A stretch of DNA of 64,000 nt from Legionella taurinensis (GCF_900452865.1 NZ_UGOZ01000001.1:496001-560000); one strand, 5' to 3'; counted from the stretch's first letter, positions 36,127 through 44,064 are shown. A program made the numbers and translations. Notes: generated from the letters alone by a model not told the origin.

Positions 36127-36161
36127 TTTTATCCTATCGGACCAAATCCGATAGGATAAAA
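36127..36161. terminator. 15-bp perfect stem-loop (probable bidirectional terminator)
   Basis: TTTTATCCTATCGGA (36127-36141) and TCCGATAGGATAAAA (36147-36161) pair perfectly around a CCAAA loop. The flanking A and T runs give U-tracts in both directions. It lies about 80 bases after the end of the interrupted nuclease gene and before the hammerhead-containing leader, so it probably isolates the two. Confidence 0.7.
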
Positions 36162-36215
36162 TTTCCTTTCATAACCCCTTGCCCAGCAAGCACCATTTTG
36201 ATAGTTTTAAATAAA

Positions 36216-36268
36216 GCATAACTGATGAGCCTGGGCAGTTCAGGCGAAACCTTATTAAGGTCTTATGC
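36216..36268 (+). ncRNA. Type I hammerhead ribozyme, copy A
   Basis: All hammerhead core positions are present. Stem I: GCATAA (36216-36221) with TTATGC (36263-36268). Core CTGATGA is at 36222-36228. Stem II: GCCTG (36229-36233) with CAGGC (36241-36245), closed by a 7-nt loop. GAAA is at 36246-36249. Stem III: CCTT (36250-36253) with AAGG (36257-36260), loop ATT. The A-U pair (36249/36261) and cleavage base C36262 (GUC, cut after it) are as required. Because stems II and III are hairpins and stem I is open, this is type I. It is followed by the hairpin module at 36271-36318 and lies upstream of the recombinase pair. Confidence 0.85.
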
Positions 36269-36270
36269 TA

Positions 36271-36318
36271 AGCCATCCTGTTCCCTAACCTAATGGCTGG
36301 ACGTTTGAGTCGGGAAAC
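36271..36318 (+). ncRNA. Conserved hairpin module after the hammerhead (STAXI-like), copy A
   Basis: Hairpin 1 is AGCCAT (36271-36276) with ATGGCT (36293-36298). Hairpin 2 is GTTT (36303-36306) with AAAC (36315-36318), whose loop includes GAGTCGGG. A CCC in the first loop (36283-36285) can pair with GGG at 36312-36314 as a short pseudoknot. The second copy at 44065-44111 preserves the shape while changing bases. Context (antirestriction, XerD-like integrases) fits the published STAXI RNA class; the assignment is by memory of that motif and not verified. Confidence 0.5.
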
Positions 36319-36346
36319 CCTTCATGGATATCTGTCATTCGGCAGC

Positions 36347-36368
36347 GTAAATTTCTAAAGAAATTTAC
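36347..36368 (+). other. Hairpin in the 36.3-kb leader
   Basis: GTAAATTTCT (36347-36356) and AGAAATTTAC (36359-36368) form a perfect 10-bp stem with a 2-nt loop, flanked by two copies of CTGTCAT. The rest of the 36370-36618 gap has no gene. It ends with AGAGAACAATATC before the next ATG, giving only a weak ribosome site. Confidence 0.4.
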
Positions 36369-36618
36369 TGTCATCACAACACCTTGTTATGACTCAGTCT
36401 AAGCGCAGAGTTACTTCTTTGCGTATTCATCTACCTATTTAAATAAAAAAGGAGAACAACACTAAAAAACCGCAGTAAACAGGCTATATCGTTTGCCTTA
36501 TAACGATTGATTTGCCCCCCAGTTGGAGCCTTGTGGCGTAAGCCTGGTATCGCTTTTGAGTGAGCCGCTCGATCAACACTAAACCAAAGTCAGGGCAAGT
36601 ATTTTAGAGAACAATATC

Positions 36619-37425
36619 ATGCGAAAAGAGTCTTTGAGGCGATCTGCCAATCGCTACTTAAAATCGGATACACGAGGCAGCTTCAAGGATAAACAAAATC
36701 GAGCTTTCGTCATTCACAAAATGATTGATGATTTATTCACGAATGGTGAGATCCCCAGTTCTTGGTCTGTTTTAAAAATTCAACATATCCAAAACCTGAT
36801 TCAGCTTTGGCAAGACAATAAAGTTAAGCCTGCTACTATTATGGATTACATGACCACGATTCGAAGTTTCTTAAACAACATCGATTGTCCATTACAAGGA
36901 ATCGATAATAAATCCTTGGGATTGGGTCGAATTTATTCGTCCAAAAGAAAAAAAATAGTTTCTCCAGATATTTGGACAAATATAAATGAGCCGGTCGCGA
37001 AAATTATTATGGCCTGTCAAATCCAATTCGGTTTGACCTTCAATGAAGCCATTAATCTAAGACCAGACATACACATTAAAGAACACAAACTTTTGCTCAC
37101 CCGTGAAGTTGCCTTTAATTCAGAGGATAGAAAAATCCCCATTCGTCACAAGAGCCAACTCGTGATTCTTCAGGCATTGATTCAATACAGCAAAGGCCGT
37201 CAAAGTTTGTTAGATATGCATCGCTATAATACCATTCGCACCCTTTGGGGTATGGCACTAAGTGCTTATAAATTACCAACCAATAAAACTTACCGATACC
37301 TTTATGCTCAACAATTAAAAAAAGAACTGCAGCCCATTCTTGGTAATTACCAAACGAATTGGCTCATTCGCGATGAAATGGGGATTAAATCCCCTAATAC
37401 ACTATGGCTCTACTTAAATGAGTAA
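36619..37425 (+). CDS. XerD-like recombinase paralog, degenerate active site
   Basis: The 268-aa product has the SAM-like N-terminal domain of the Phage_integr_N/Integrase_1 (PF12834/PF12835-type) family. Aligned by eye with the next protein, the catalytic Arg I position is Thr (FGLTFNEA against FGLRREES). The box II His is Lys (KTYRYLYAQ against HGLRHAYAQ), and the GH-box His is Ile (MGIKSPNT against LGHSRLGI). The tyrosine region remains (LWLYLNE). It is probably an inactive partner of the downstream recombinase, which overlaps it by eight bases. Confidence 0.75.
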   Translation: MRKESLRRSANRYLKSDTRGSFKDKQNRAFVIHKMIDDLFTNGEIPSSWSVLKIQHIQNLIQLWQDNKVKPATIMDYMTTIRSFLNNIDCPLQGIDNKSLGLGRIYSSKRKKIVSPDIWTNINEPVAKIIMACQIQFGLTFNEAINLRPDIHIKEHKLLLTREVAFNSEDRKIPIRHKSQLVILQALIQYSKGRQSLLDMHRYNTIRTLWGMALSAYKLPTNKTYRYLYAQQLKKELQPILGNYQTNWLIRDEMGIKSPNTLWLYLNE

Positions 37426-38320
37426 ATCAAAACTAAAAAGCGCACAGTTCTCGATAAATGAATGCGTTAAAAGTATCAAGGTATACTCCTTTGCCAGCAA
37501 AGCCGATATGCGCCTCATGTTAAATCGCTGCATTAAAGACTTACATGAATTAGGATATCAGGTAGGACACATTAATGGCCTCAAACCCAAGCATATTCAT
37601 ATTTTGGTCGAGCATTGGAAAACCCAGGACAAAAATCCTGCAACAATAAAAAACTACATGGCAAAATTACGCAAACTAAGCATTTTGCTGGATAAGCCTC
37701 ATCTGGTTAAACCCGATAATGACGCATATCAAATCTCAAAGCGTAGCTACATTCCTACTCATAGCAAAGCTATACATCAGATAGATTTTTCAAAATGTAC
37801 CGATCCTATGATTCAATTATCCCTTGAAGCCCAATCGCTTTTTGGATTACGTCGGGAAGAATCAATGAAATTGGTTATTAGCGATGCCTGGCAAGGTGAT
37901 TGTCTTAAAATAAAACCTAGCTGGACAAAAGGGGGTATTGGACGAATTGTTGAAATCACTAATGAGGAACAACGTCAGTGGATTGCTAAAACCATGCAGT
38001 TAGTGTTACCAGGACACTCGTTGATTCCCAAAAACCGAACCTACAAACAGCACCTTAGTCATTATCAAGTTCAAACACAAAATATGGGCCTTAGCAAATG
38101 CCATGGCCTGCGCCATGCCTATGCTCAGCGGCTATACGTGGAATTGACTAAAAGTTTTGATGTAAATGGGAAAGGATTAATTTGTCCTATAAACGGTGGT
38201 AAATCTTCAAAAAACCTCAAGGGTCATGAACGCGAATGGGATAGAAGTGCGAGGGAAATACTTAGCCGCCAATTGGGGCATTCTCGTTTAGGGATCATCA
38301 AAACCTATTGTGGAAAGTAA
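37418..38320 (+). CDS. XerD-like tyrosine recombinase (Integrase_1 type)
   Basis: The 300-aa product is the active-looking partner of the upstream paralog. Catalytic residues visible are Arg (FGLRREES), His-Leu-Arg (CHGLRHAYAQ), His (QLGHSRLG) and the nucleophile Tyr (KTYCGK). The final residues lie inside the left inverted repeat of the RIT element, and the stop follows immediately. The C-terminus was therefore supplied or altered by that insertion. Together with its paralog it fits the XerDC-like pair found near STAXI RNAs. Confidence 0.78.
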   Translation: MSKSKLKSAQFSINECVKSIKVYSFASKADMRLMLNRCIKDLHELGYQVGHINGLKPKHIHILVEHWKTQDKNPATIKNYMAKLRKLSILLDKPHLVKPDNDAYQISKRSYIPTHSKAIHQIDFSKCTDPMIQLSLEAQSLFGLRREESMKLVISDAWQGDCLKIKPSWTKGGIGRIVEITNEEQRQWIAKTMQLVLPGHSLIPKNRTYKQHLSHYQVQTQNMGLSKCHGLRHAYAQRLYVELTKSFDVNGKGLICPINGGKSSKNLKGHEREWDRSAREILSRQLGHSRLGIIKTYCGK

Positions 38321-38340
38321 GTGATTATGTAAAGTAACTC
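38300..38340 (+). repeat. RIT left inverted repeat
   Basis: This 41-bp end begins AAAACCTATTGTGGAAAG and includes TGATTATGTAAAGTA. It overlaps the last codons (K-T-Y-C-G-K) and stop of the 37418 recombinase gene. Confidence 0.85.
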
Positions 38341-38396
38341 GAAAAAGAACAGTACTATCAATATATAGATGCCTAAATACTTTACATAATATCTCC

Positions 38397-38449
38397 GATA
38401 ATCCTTCTATGCGGCCATAAAAGACCGCCGCACTTAAAGGAGGATTATC
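38397..38449 (+). promoter_or_regulatory. Hairpin burying the ribosome site of the first RIT recombinase
   Basis: GATAATCCTTCT (38397-38408) pairs with AGGAGGATTATC (38438-38449) over 12 positions with one wobble. An inner GCGG/CCGC pairs as well (38411-38414 with 38428-38431). The AAAGGAGG ribosome site of the first recombinase (ATG 38451) lies inside the 3' arm, so this RNA would keep translation low unless the hairpin opens. This is a credible throttle on a transposase-like protein. Confidence 0.65.
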
Positions 38450-38450
38450 T

Positions 38451-39707
38451 ATGAATAAGGTTAAATCAAAAAAGTTATCACTAGATGAATTAGTTTTTGG
38501 TGCTTTAAGTCAATTACAAGTACTTAAATATAACGCTCGCTCAATTCGTCGTTATCAGTCCACTTGGACAAGGCTAATAACGTTTGCCAAAAAGTATGGC
38601 TTCAAAAATCAGCTTTGTGAAAAGCTTATTCTTGAATTTTTAGCACTTTATGATATTCGCTCTGATTTGCCAACTGCTGCATACAATGATTGGCGAAGAC
38701 ATGCAGAATTTAGCCTTAAAATACTGTGGAATTATGCCCGTTTTGGCTATTTCGAGCGTTGCAAAATTGTATTAGACAAACTCGAAATCCCATTTGCAAT
38801 GCAGAAAAGTCTATATGAATATAAAAAATATTGCATAGAGAAACGTTACTTGAGTCCCAACACTGCAAGTGTATCTATTAGCCAAATAAGTTTATTTCTT
38901 AATTTCATGGGAAAACGAGATATTAAAACATTTCGCCAGATACAACCCAAAGACATATCCGATTTTATCTGTTCATTATCGCGTTACAGTCAAAAAACTA
39001 TTTCAGGAATTGCTTCCTATCTACGTATGTACTTCAAATTCCTGATTTATCGAGGTGACTTGAAAAATGATTTGAGCCAGTCAGTACCTAGTGTTTCTGT
39101 TCCTTATCAGGCAAAAATACCATCCGTTTGGGACCGCGAATTGATAACTAAATTACTTGATACAGTCGATAGAAGCTCACCCAGAGGAAAACGTGATTAC
39201 GCTATGTTGCTACTGGCCTGCCGATTAGGGTTAAGGTTAGGCGATATTCGTGAGCTTACATTAGATAATATTGACTGGGAAGCAGAAATGATCTCAATCA
39301 CTCAAGGCAAAACTAAAGCTCCTTTATGTCTCCCTTTAACCAATGAAGTGGGTAATGCTCTGATCGATTATATTAAATTCGCTCGTCCCGAAACAAATTA
39401 TAGGCAAGTATTTCTGAAGTTAACACAGCCTTTCACTCCCTATAGCAAAAATACTCATTTTTATAACATAGTTAGATACTGGCGCGATTTATCTGGTATT
39501 AAATTTAGAAGCCAACAACACCAAGGTCTGCATTCACTACGACATAGTTTAGCCACTTATTTGCTAGAGGATAATATTCCATTTTCGCTGATTGCTGATA
39601 TTTTAGGTCATGCCTCCATGAATACAACGATGATCTACGCTAAAGCGAGCGTTGAAACATTACGTCAAGTGGCATTGAGTATCAATGAGGTGAATCATGT
39701 CAACTAA
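38451..39707 (+). CDS. RIT recombinase A (tyrosine recombinase)
   Basis: The 418-aa product starts three bases after the GATTATC arm, with AAAGGAGG upstream. Catalytic Arg is in CRLGLRLGDIREL, His-Leu-Arg in LHSLRHSLA and His-Tyr in LGHASMNTTMIYAKA. The N-terminal domain includes a SAM-like fold. It belongs to the three-recombinase set that acts together in RIT elements. Its stop overlaps the next start. Confidence 0.85.
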   Translation: MNKVKSKKLSLDELVFGALSQLQVLKYNARSIRRYQSTWTRLITFAKKYGFKNQLCEKLILEFLALYDIRSDLPTAAYNDWRRHAEFSLKILWNYARFGYFERCKIVLDKLEIPFAMQKSLYEYKKYCIEKRYLSPNTASVSISQISLFLNFMGKRDIKTFRQIQPKDISDFICSLSRYSQKTISGIASYLRMYFKFLIYRGDLKNDLSQSVPSVSVPYQAKIPSVWDRELITKLLDTVDRSSPRGKRDYAMLLLACRLGLRLGDIRELTLDNIDWEAEMISITQGKTKAPLCLPLTNEVGNALIDYIKFARPETNYRQVFLKLTQPFTPYSKNTHFYNIVRYWRDLSGIKFRSQQHQGLHSLRHSLATYLLEDNIPFSLIADILGHASMNTTMIYAKASVETLRQVALSINEVNHVN

Positions 39708-40695
39708 CAGCAAAGCTATTCAGTTTGAAAGCCCACTTGCACCAATGATGAATCAACTGATTCTGGAAAAACGAGCCAGTGGATATAAATATGAAAAACT
39801 AGACCGTATTTTAAAGTGCTTTGATCACTTCCTGTGCCATACGACAATAAAGCAAAATGAGTTACCTAAAGAACTTGTATTGCAATGGCTGGAGAAACAA
39901 CCTGATGAGCAAGCTTCAACACAACAACGTCGAATTATTCTCGTTCGGCAACTTGCGCGATTAATGATACGATTGGGTTACCCAGCCTATGTACCTCCTT
40001 ATCGCTTTGGCGCTCAACGGTCATATGCTTTCTCACCCTATATTTTTACACAAATTGAGATTCAAAAAATTCTTCATGCTGTAGATCAACTTAAGCCAGC
40101 AGCAAGTTCGCCCCTGCGACATCTTATTATTCCAGAGATATTTCGCTTATTGTATGGATGTGGATTTCGATTAAGTGAGGTATTGAATTTACGTGTTCGT
40201 GATGTTGATTTGAAACAAGGTGTTATCACTATTCGAGAAGGTAAGCATGGTAAAGACCGGCTGGTTCCACCTGCGTTGGACATGGTAGAACGCTTGCGAG
40301 TATATGCTGAAAGCATAGATACTAACTCTCTGGAAAAACGAACTGAAGACACTTTCTTTTTCCCCTCACCGTCAGAAAGTTGTTGGGGCAAAGGAACCAT
40401 TTATACCCTATTCCGAAAGATGTTACTCCAATGTGGTATTCCTCATGGAGGCAGAGGGAAAGGACCAAGAGTCCATGATCTTCGCCACACTTTTGCGGTA
40501 CACAGACTGGTTCAGTGGTATGAGGAAGGTTGTGATCTGAATGCGAAGCTACCTTTTCTTGTAGCCTATCTTGGCCATAAAAATTTTACAGGTACACAGA
40601 AATATCTTCATCTGACTGCTGAGTTATTTCCTAACCTGACTGAACGCATGAATGAACAGTTTGGCGGTGTAATACCAAAAGGGAGACAATCATGA
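39697..40695 (+). CDS. RIT recombinase B (tyrosine recombinase)
   Basis: The 332-aa product overlaps recombinase A by 11 bases. Catalytic residues: Arg in CGFRLSEVLNL, His-Leu-Arg in VHDLRHTFAVHRL, and His-Tyr in YLGHKNFTGTQKYLHL. It is similar in fold to Tn554-type TnpB. Its stop overlaps the start of recombinase C. Confidence 0.85.
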   Translation: MSTNSKAIQFESPLAPMMNQLILEKRASGYKYEKLDRILKCFDHFLCHTTIKQNELPKELVLQWLEKQPDEQASTQQRRIILVRQLARLMIRLGYPAYVPPYRFGAQRSYAFSPYIFTQIEIQKILHAVDQLKPAASSPLRHLIIPEIFRLLYGCGFRLSEVLNLRVRDVDLKQGVITIREGKHGKDRLVPPALDMVERLRVYAESIDTNSLEKRTEDTFFFPSPSESCWGKGTIYTLFRKMLLQCGIPHGGRGKGPRVHDLRHTFAVHRLVQWYEEGCDLNAKLPFLVAYLGHKNFTGTQKYLHLTAELFPNLTERMNEQFGGVIPKGRQS

Positions 40696-41699
40696 AACCA
40701 ACAGATTTTTCAATTTATTTAAGCCGCTTCTTGAGCAACTATCTGGCTGGCCAAAGGAACTTAAGCCCGAATACTATAAAAGCATACCGTGATGTCTTTA
40801 TTCTACTATTGCGATTTTGTCGTGATGTAAAAAATATTCCGATTGAAAAACTACAACTTGAACAGGTTGATGTGGTTTTAATAGAGGCATTTCTCGATCA
40901 TATTGAAAAAGATCGACACTGTACGCCACGCACATTAAATCATCGTCTAACCACACTGCATGCATTTTTTCGGTATATTCAAGTAGAAGATCCACTATAT
41001 TTGCTGCAATGCCAGCGGATACTGGCCATTCCGTTGCGCCGGTTTGTCCGTCCTGAAGTGAGCTATCTCTCTAAAGATCATCTTGCTGCTCTTTTAGCAC
41101 AACCAAATCTTGGAAAACCTGAGGGTAGGAGAGATGTTGTGCTATTAAGTACTCTTTACGATACTGGTGCGCGAGTTCAGGAATTAATTGACCTTACCGT
41201 GGGGGATGTACGATTAAAGACGCCAGCCCAAGTTCGTATTTTAGGCAAAGGAAGAAAAATACGTGTAGTTCCTCTTATGGATAATACAGCTAATCTTTTG
41301 CAGAGCTATTTGCATGAAAATAATTTATTGCTTCCTGAGACGTTTGATTATCCATTGTTCCGGAACAATCAAGGTAACAAATTAACACGTGTAGGGGTTA
41401 ATTATATTCTACAAAAATATGAACGGTTAGTACGTGAAGCTTCTCCCCAGTATAAACAAAGAATCAGTCCGCATACGCTTCGACATACAAAAGGTATGCA
41501 TTTGCTACAAGGTGGCGTCTCTTTAGATATTATTCGCGACTTCTTAGGCCACGTAGACATAAAAACCACAGAGATTTATGCCAGAGCTAATCTTGAAATG
41601 AAACGAGCAGCAATTGAAAAAGTCAGTACGGCACCAATACCAAAAATACCTTCATGGAAAGAAAATAAATCATTATTGCAGTGGCTGCAATCTTTATAG
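40692..41699 (+). CDS. RIT recombinase C (tyrosine recombinase)
   Basis: The 335-aa product begins in ATGA overlap with recombinase B. Catalytic residues: Arg in DTGARVQELIDL, His-Leu-Arg in PHTLRHTKGMHLL, and His-Tyr in FLGHVDIKTTEIYARA. It completes the RIT trio; all three look intact. Confidence 0.85.
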   Translation: MKPTDFSIYLSRFLSNYLAGQRNLSPNTIKAYRDVFILLLRFCRDVKNIPIEKLQLEQVDVVLIEAFLDHIEKDRHCTPRTLNHRLTTLHAFFRYIQVEDPLYLLQCQRILAIPLRRFVRPEVSYLSKDHLAALLAQPNLGKPEGRRDVVLLSTLYDTGARVQELIDLTVGDVRLKTPAQVRILGKGRKIRVVPLMDNTANLLQSYLHENNLLLPETFDYPLFRNNQGNKLTRVGVNYILQKYERLVREASPQYKQRISPHTLRHTKGMHLLQGGVSLDIIRDFLGHVDIKTTEIYARANLEMKRAAIEKVSTAPIPKIPSWKENKSLLQWLQSL

Positions 41700-41801
41700 A
41701 GGACACATACATGCGCTATTTTAATCGAGAACCACCTGTAATTTTTTAGATATTATGTAATGTAATTTGGTGGATGAGCCATGAAATTATTAGATTTTAT
41801 T

Positions 41802-41842
41802 GAACTACTTTACATAATCACTTACTTTCCACAATAAGTTTT
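41802..41842 (-). repeat. RIT right inverted repeat
   Basis: This is the inverse of the left end, ending CCACAATAAGTTTT. It pairs with 38300-38340 at 38 of 41 positions. The outer 18 bases copy, in reverse, the last codons of the 37418 integrase gene. Confidence 0.85.
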
Positions 41843-41934
41843 ATGCAAAGCTTTCCATAACATTTATATTGGTTAAAAATTTTATCTCTTTTGTTTTGCT
41901 ACACTTTGATATGAATAGACGAATAGAGATATTG

Positions 41935-43890
41935 ATGTCTTCTAACCTAACTAAATCTAAATTTAAGTTGGCACTCGAATGCCCCACTAAGCTTTATTAT
42001 GTCGATAAACGTGAATACGCAAACCAACTAACAGAAGATGCATTTCTCAAAGCACTAGCAGAAGGGGGTTATCAAGTTGAGGCTTTAGCCCGATGCTATT
42101 ACCCTCAAGGCATTCTGATTAAAGAAGATGACAATAAATCATCAATAACCGCTACTCAAAAATTGCTGCTTGATGAATCCATAATATTATTTGAAGCAGC
42201 CATTCAATATAAGAGGTATTTTGTTCGAGCAGATATTTTAATCAAAGAGAAGAATCACCTTAAGCTCATTGAGGTAAAAGCAAAATCTATTGATAAAAAC
42301 ACAAGAACCAATATTGAAAAAAGAGATGGAACAATTAATGCTGATTGGAAATCGTACATTGCAGATATTGCTTTTCAGAAATGGGTATTACAGAACGCTT
42401 ATCCAAATTACCGAATCTCAAGCTATCTGATGCTTATTGATAAAGATAGCCTTTGTCCAACGGATGGATTGAACCAAAAGTTTATTTTGGAGAAAGATCA
42501 ATTTGGAAAGCCACGCGTGAAAATAGCAGATACTTTATCTGCTGAGGATTTATCTGTCCCACTCTTAAAAGAAATGAATGTAGACGATCTAATTGAAAAA
42601 ATTTGGACTGAACGCGATGAAAAAGGCATTGATTTTAAAAATCAATTCCAGGAATTCAGTGACTATTATTTCAGAGATAAAAAATCACCACCTATTCTAA
42701 AAAAGGAATGCGCTAAATGCCAATTTAGAACACTTCAAGATGAGGCAGGTTTTAAATCAGGATTTAAGGAGTGTTGGACTGAAGCTTTGCAGTATAGTGA
42801 CTCTGATTTTCAAGATTCCACCATACTTGATTTATGGGCTTATCCCAAAAAAGATGAATGCTTAAAATCAGGACTTATTAAGCTCAAAGATTTTGATGAG
42901 TCTGATTTTCAAACTAAAAGTGACGGTAAGCCAGGTCTTTCTCAATCTGAGCGGCAATGGCTTCAGATAGAAAAAGTTAAAAATGTTGATAATGAGGTAT
43001 GGTTGGACAAGCAAGGGCTAGAAGATGAAATCGCTTCATGGACTTACCCATTACATTTTATTGATTTTGAAACAGCTATGATGCCAATTCCCTTTAAAAA
43101 AGGCATGCATCCATATCAAGGTGTTGCATTCCAGTTTTCACATCATATCATTGACCAGCAAGGGAATATTGAGCATTTTGGTGAATACTTAAATACTGAT
43201 CCAGGCATCGATCCTTCTATCGAGTTTGTTCGGGCTCTTAAAAAAGAATTAGAAAAAGATACCGGGACCATTTTTCGTTACAGCAATCATGAAAATACAT
43301 ACCTCAATTTTATTTTGCGCCAACTTGAAGAAATGTCCGAATCACCTCCCGATAAAGAAGAACTATGTGACTTCATAAAATCAATTACTAAATCGTCTGG
43401 TAAAAGTCGTGAACAATGGGAGGGAGCTCGATGCATGGTTGATTTATGGGAGCTGGTAAAACGATTTTATTATGATCCTTTTACTAAAGGGTCAAACTCT
43501 ATTAAAACAATATTTCCAACAATCATAAAGCGTTCTAAGTTTTTACAGGATAAATACAGTAAACCCATTTATGGAGCTAAAAATGGAGTCTCCAGTAAAA
43601 ATTTTACAGATCAACAATGGATTGTTTTTGATCACAACGAAATTAAAGATCCTTATTCATTGCTTGCCCCCATCAATAAAGAAATACCAAATGAGAAAAT
43701 TGAACTGTTATTTGAAGATGATCAATTAAAGGAAGGAGGGGCTGCAACCATTGCTTATGCCAAATTACAATTTACTCATATGAGTGATTTTGAGCGTGAT
43801 GAGCTGAGAAAAGCACTTTTAAGATACTGCGAGTTGGACACCTTGGCAATGGTTATGATTGTTGAAGCATGGTTTGATATGCTGAGTTAA
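41935..43890 (+). CDS. DUF2779 protein: PD-(D/E)XK nuclease fused to DEDD exonuclease
   Basis: The product is 651 aa from the MSSNLTKSKF start; a longer frame is possible but non-conserved. The N-terminus resembles Cas4/RecB nucleases: CPTKLYY near residue 15, an Asp in RADILI (about 101) and EVKAKS (about 114). A Cys pair plus a third Cys lie at about residues 259-281 (ECAKCQFRT, KECW), suggesting an iron-sulfur cluster. The C-terminal half has an RNase H-like exonuclease: FIDFETA at about 376 and RYCELDTLAM at about 630. The double-nuclease form is typical of DUF2779. A role in DNA processing or defence is likely. Confidence 0.85.
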   Translation: MSSNLTKSKFKLALECPTKLYYVDKREYANQLTEDAFLKALAEGGYQVEALARCYYPQGILIKEDDNKSSITATQKLLLDESIILFEAAIQYKRYFVRADILIKEKNHLKLIEVKAKSIDKNTRTNIEKRDGTINADWKSYIADIAFQKWVLQNAYPNYRISSYLMLIDKDSLCPTDGLNQKFILEKDQFGKPRVKIADTLSAEDLSVPLLKEMNVDDLIEKIWTERDEKGIDFKNQFQEFSDYYFRDKKSPPILKKECAKCQFRTLQDEAGFKSGFKECWTEALQYSDSDFQDSTILDLWAYPKKDECLKSGLIKLKDFDESDFQTKSDGKPGLSQSERQWLQIEKVKNVDNEVWLDKQGLEDEIASWTYPLHFIDFETAMMPIPFKKGMHPYQGVAFQFSHHIIDQQGNIEHFGEYLNTDPGIDPSIEFVRALKKELEKDTGTIFRYSNHENTYLNFILRQLEEMSESPPDKEELCDFIKSITKSSGKSREQWEGARCMVDLWELVKRFYYDPFTKGSNSIKTIFPTIIKRSKFLQDKYSKPIYGAKNGVSSKNFTDQQWIVFDHNEIKDPYSLLAPINKEIPNEKIELLFEDDQLKEGGAATIAYAKLQFTHMSDFERDELRKALLRYCELDTLAMVMIVEAWFDMLS

Positions 43891-44001
43891 ATCATCATGC
43901 AGGTTGTTGTTAAAATATCAATTAATATCAAATAGATTCATTTGATAACAGCATCAGAAAAAGTATTGATTTTCCAATAAGGCCAGATAAAATTGAGGCT
44001 A

Positions 44002-44060
44002 CACAACTGATGATCCAGTGTGAGTCTGGTGAAACCTGATTAAATTTTTCGGGTCTTGTG
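44002..44060 (+). ncRNA. Type I hammerhead ribozyme, copy B
   Basis: Stem I: CACAA (44002-44006) with TTGTG (44056-44060). Core CTGATGA is at 44007-44013. Stem II: CCAG (44015-44018) with CTGG (44026-44029), with a U-U at the base (44014/44030). GAAA is at 44031-44034. Stem III: CCTGA (44035-44039) with TCGGG (44049-44053). A-U pair is 44034/44054 and cleavage base C44055. All three stems differ in sequence from copy A yet pair, which is strong covariation. The only flaw is the missing G-C at the base of stem II. It lies in the leader of the small gene 44308 and ardA. Confidence 0.8.
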
Positions 44061-44064
44061 ATAA

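Larger units (their letters stand above)
38300..41842 (+). mobile_element. Recombinase-in-trio (RIT) element
   Basis: Three overlapping tyrosine recombinase genes (418, 332 and 335 aa) are flanked by 41-bp inverted repeats: AAAACCTATTGTGGAAAG... at 38300-38340 and its inverse at 41802-41842, 38 of 41 identical. Each end also carries a second, inward copy of the short site ATTATGTAA[A/T]GTA in opposite orientation (38378-38393 left; about 41751-41766 right), as expected for paired recombinase-binding sites. The element sits at the very end of the 37418 integrase gene and upstream of the DUF2779 gene. Confidence 0.88.

Noticed and set aside
40086-40400. 104-codon minus-strand open frame inside RIT recombinase B
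   Set aside because: Opposite a conserved catalytic region, composition of a mirror frame, no start signals.
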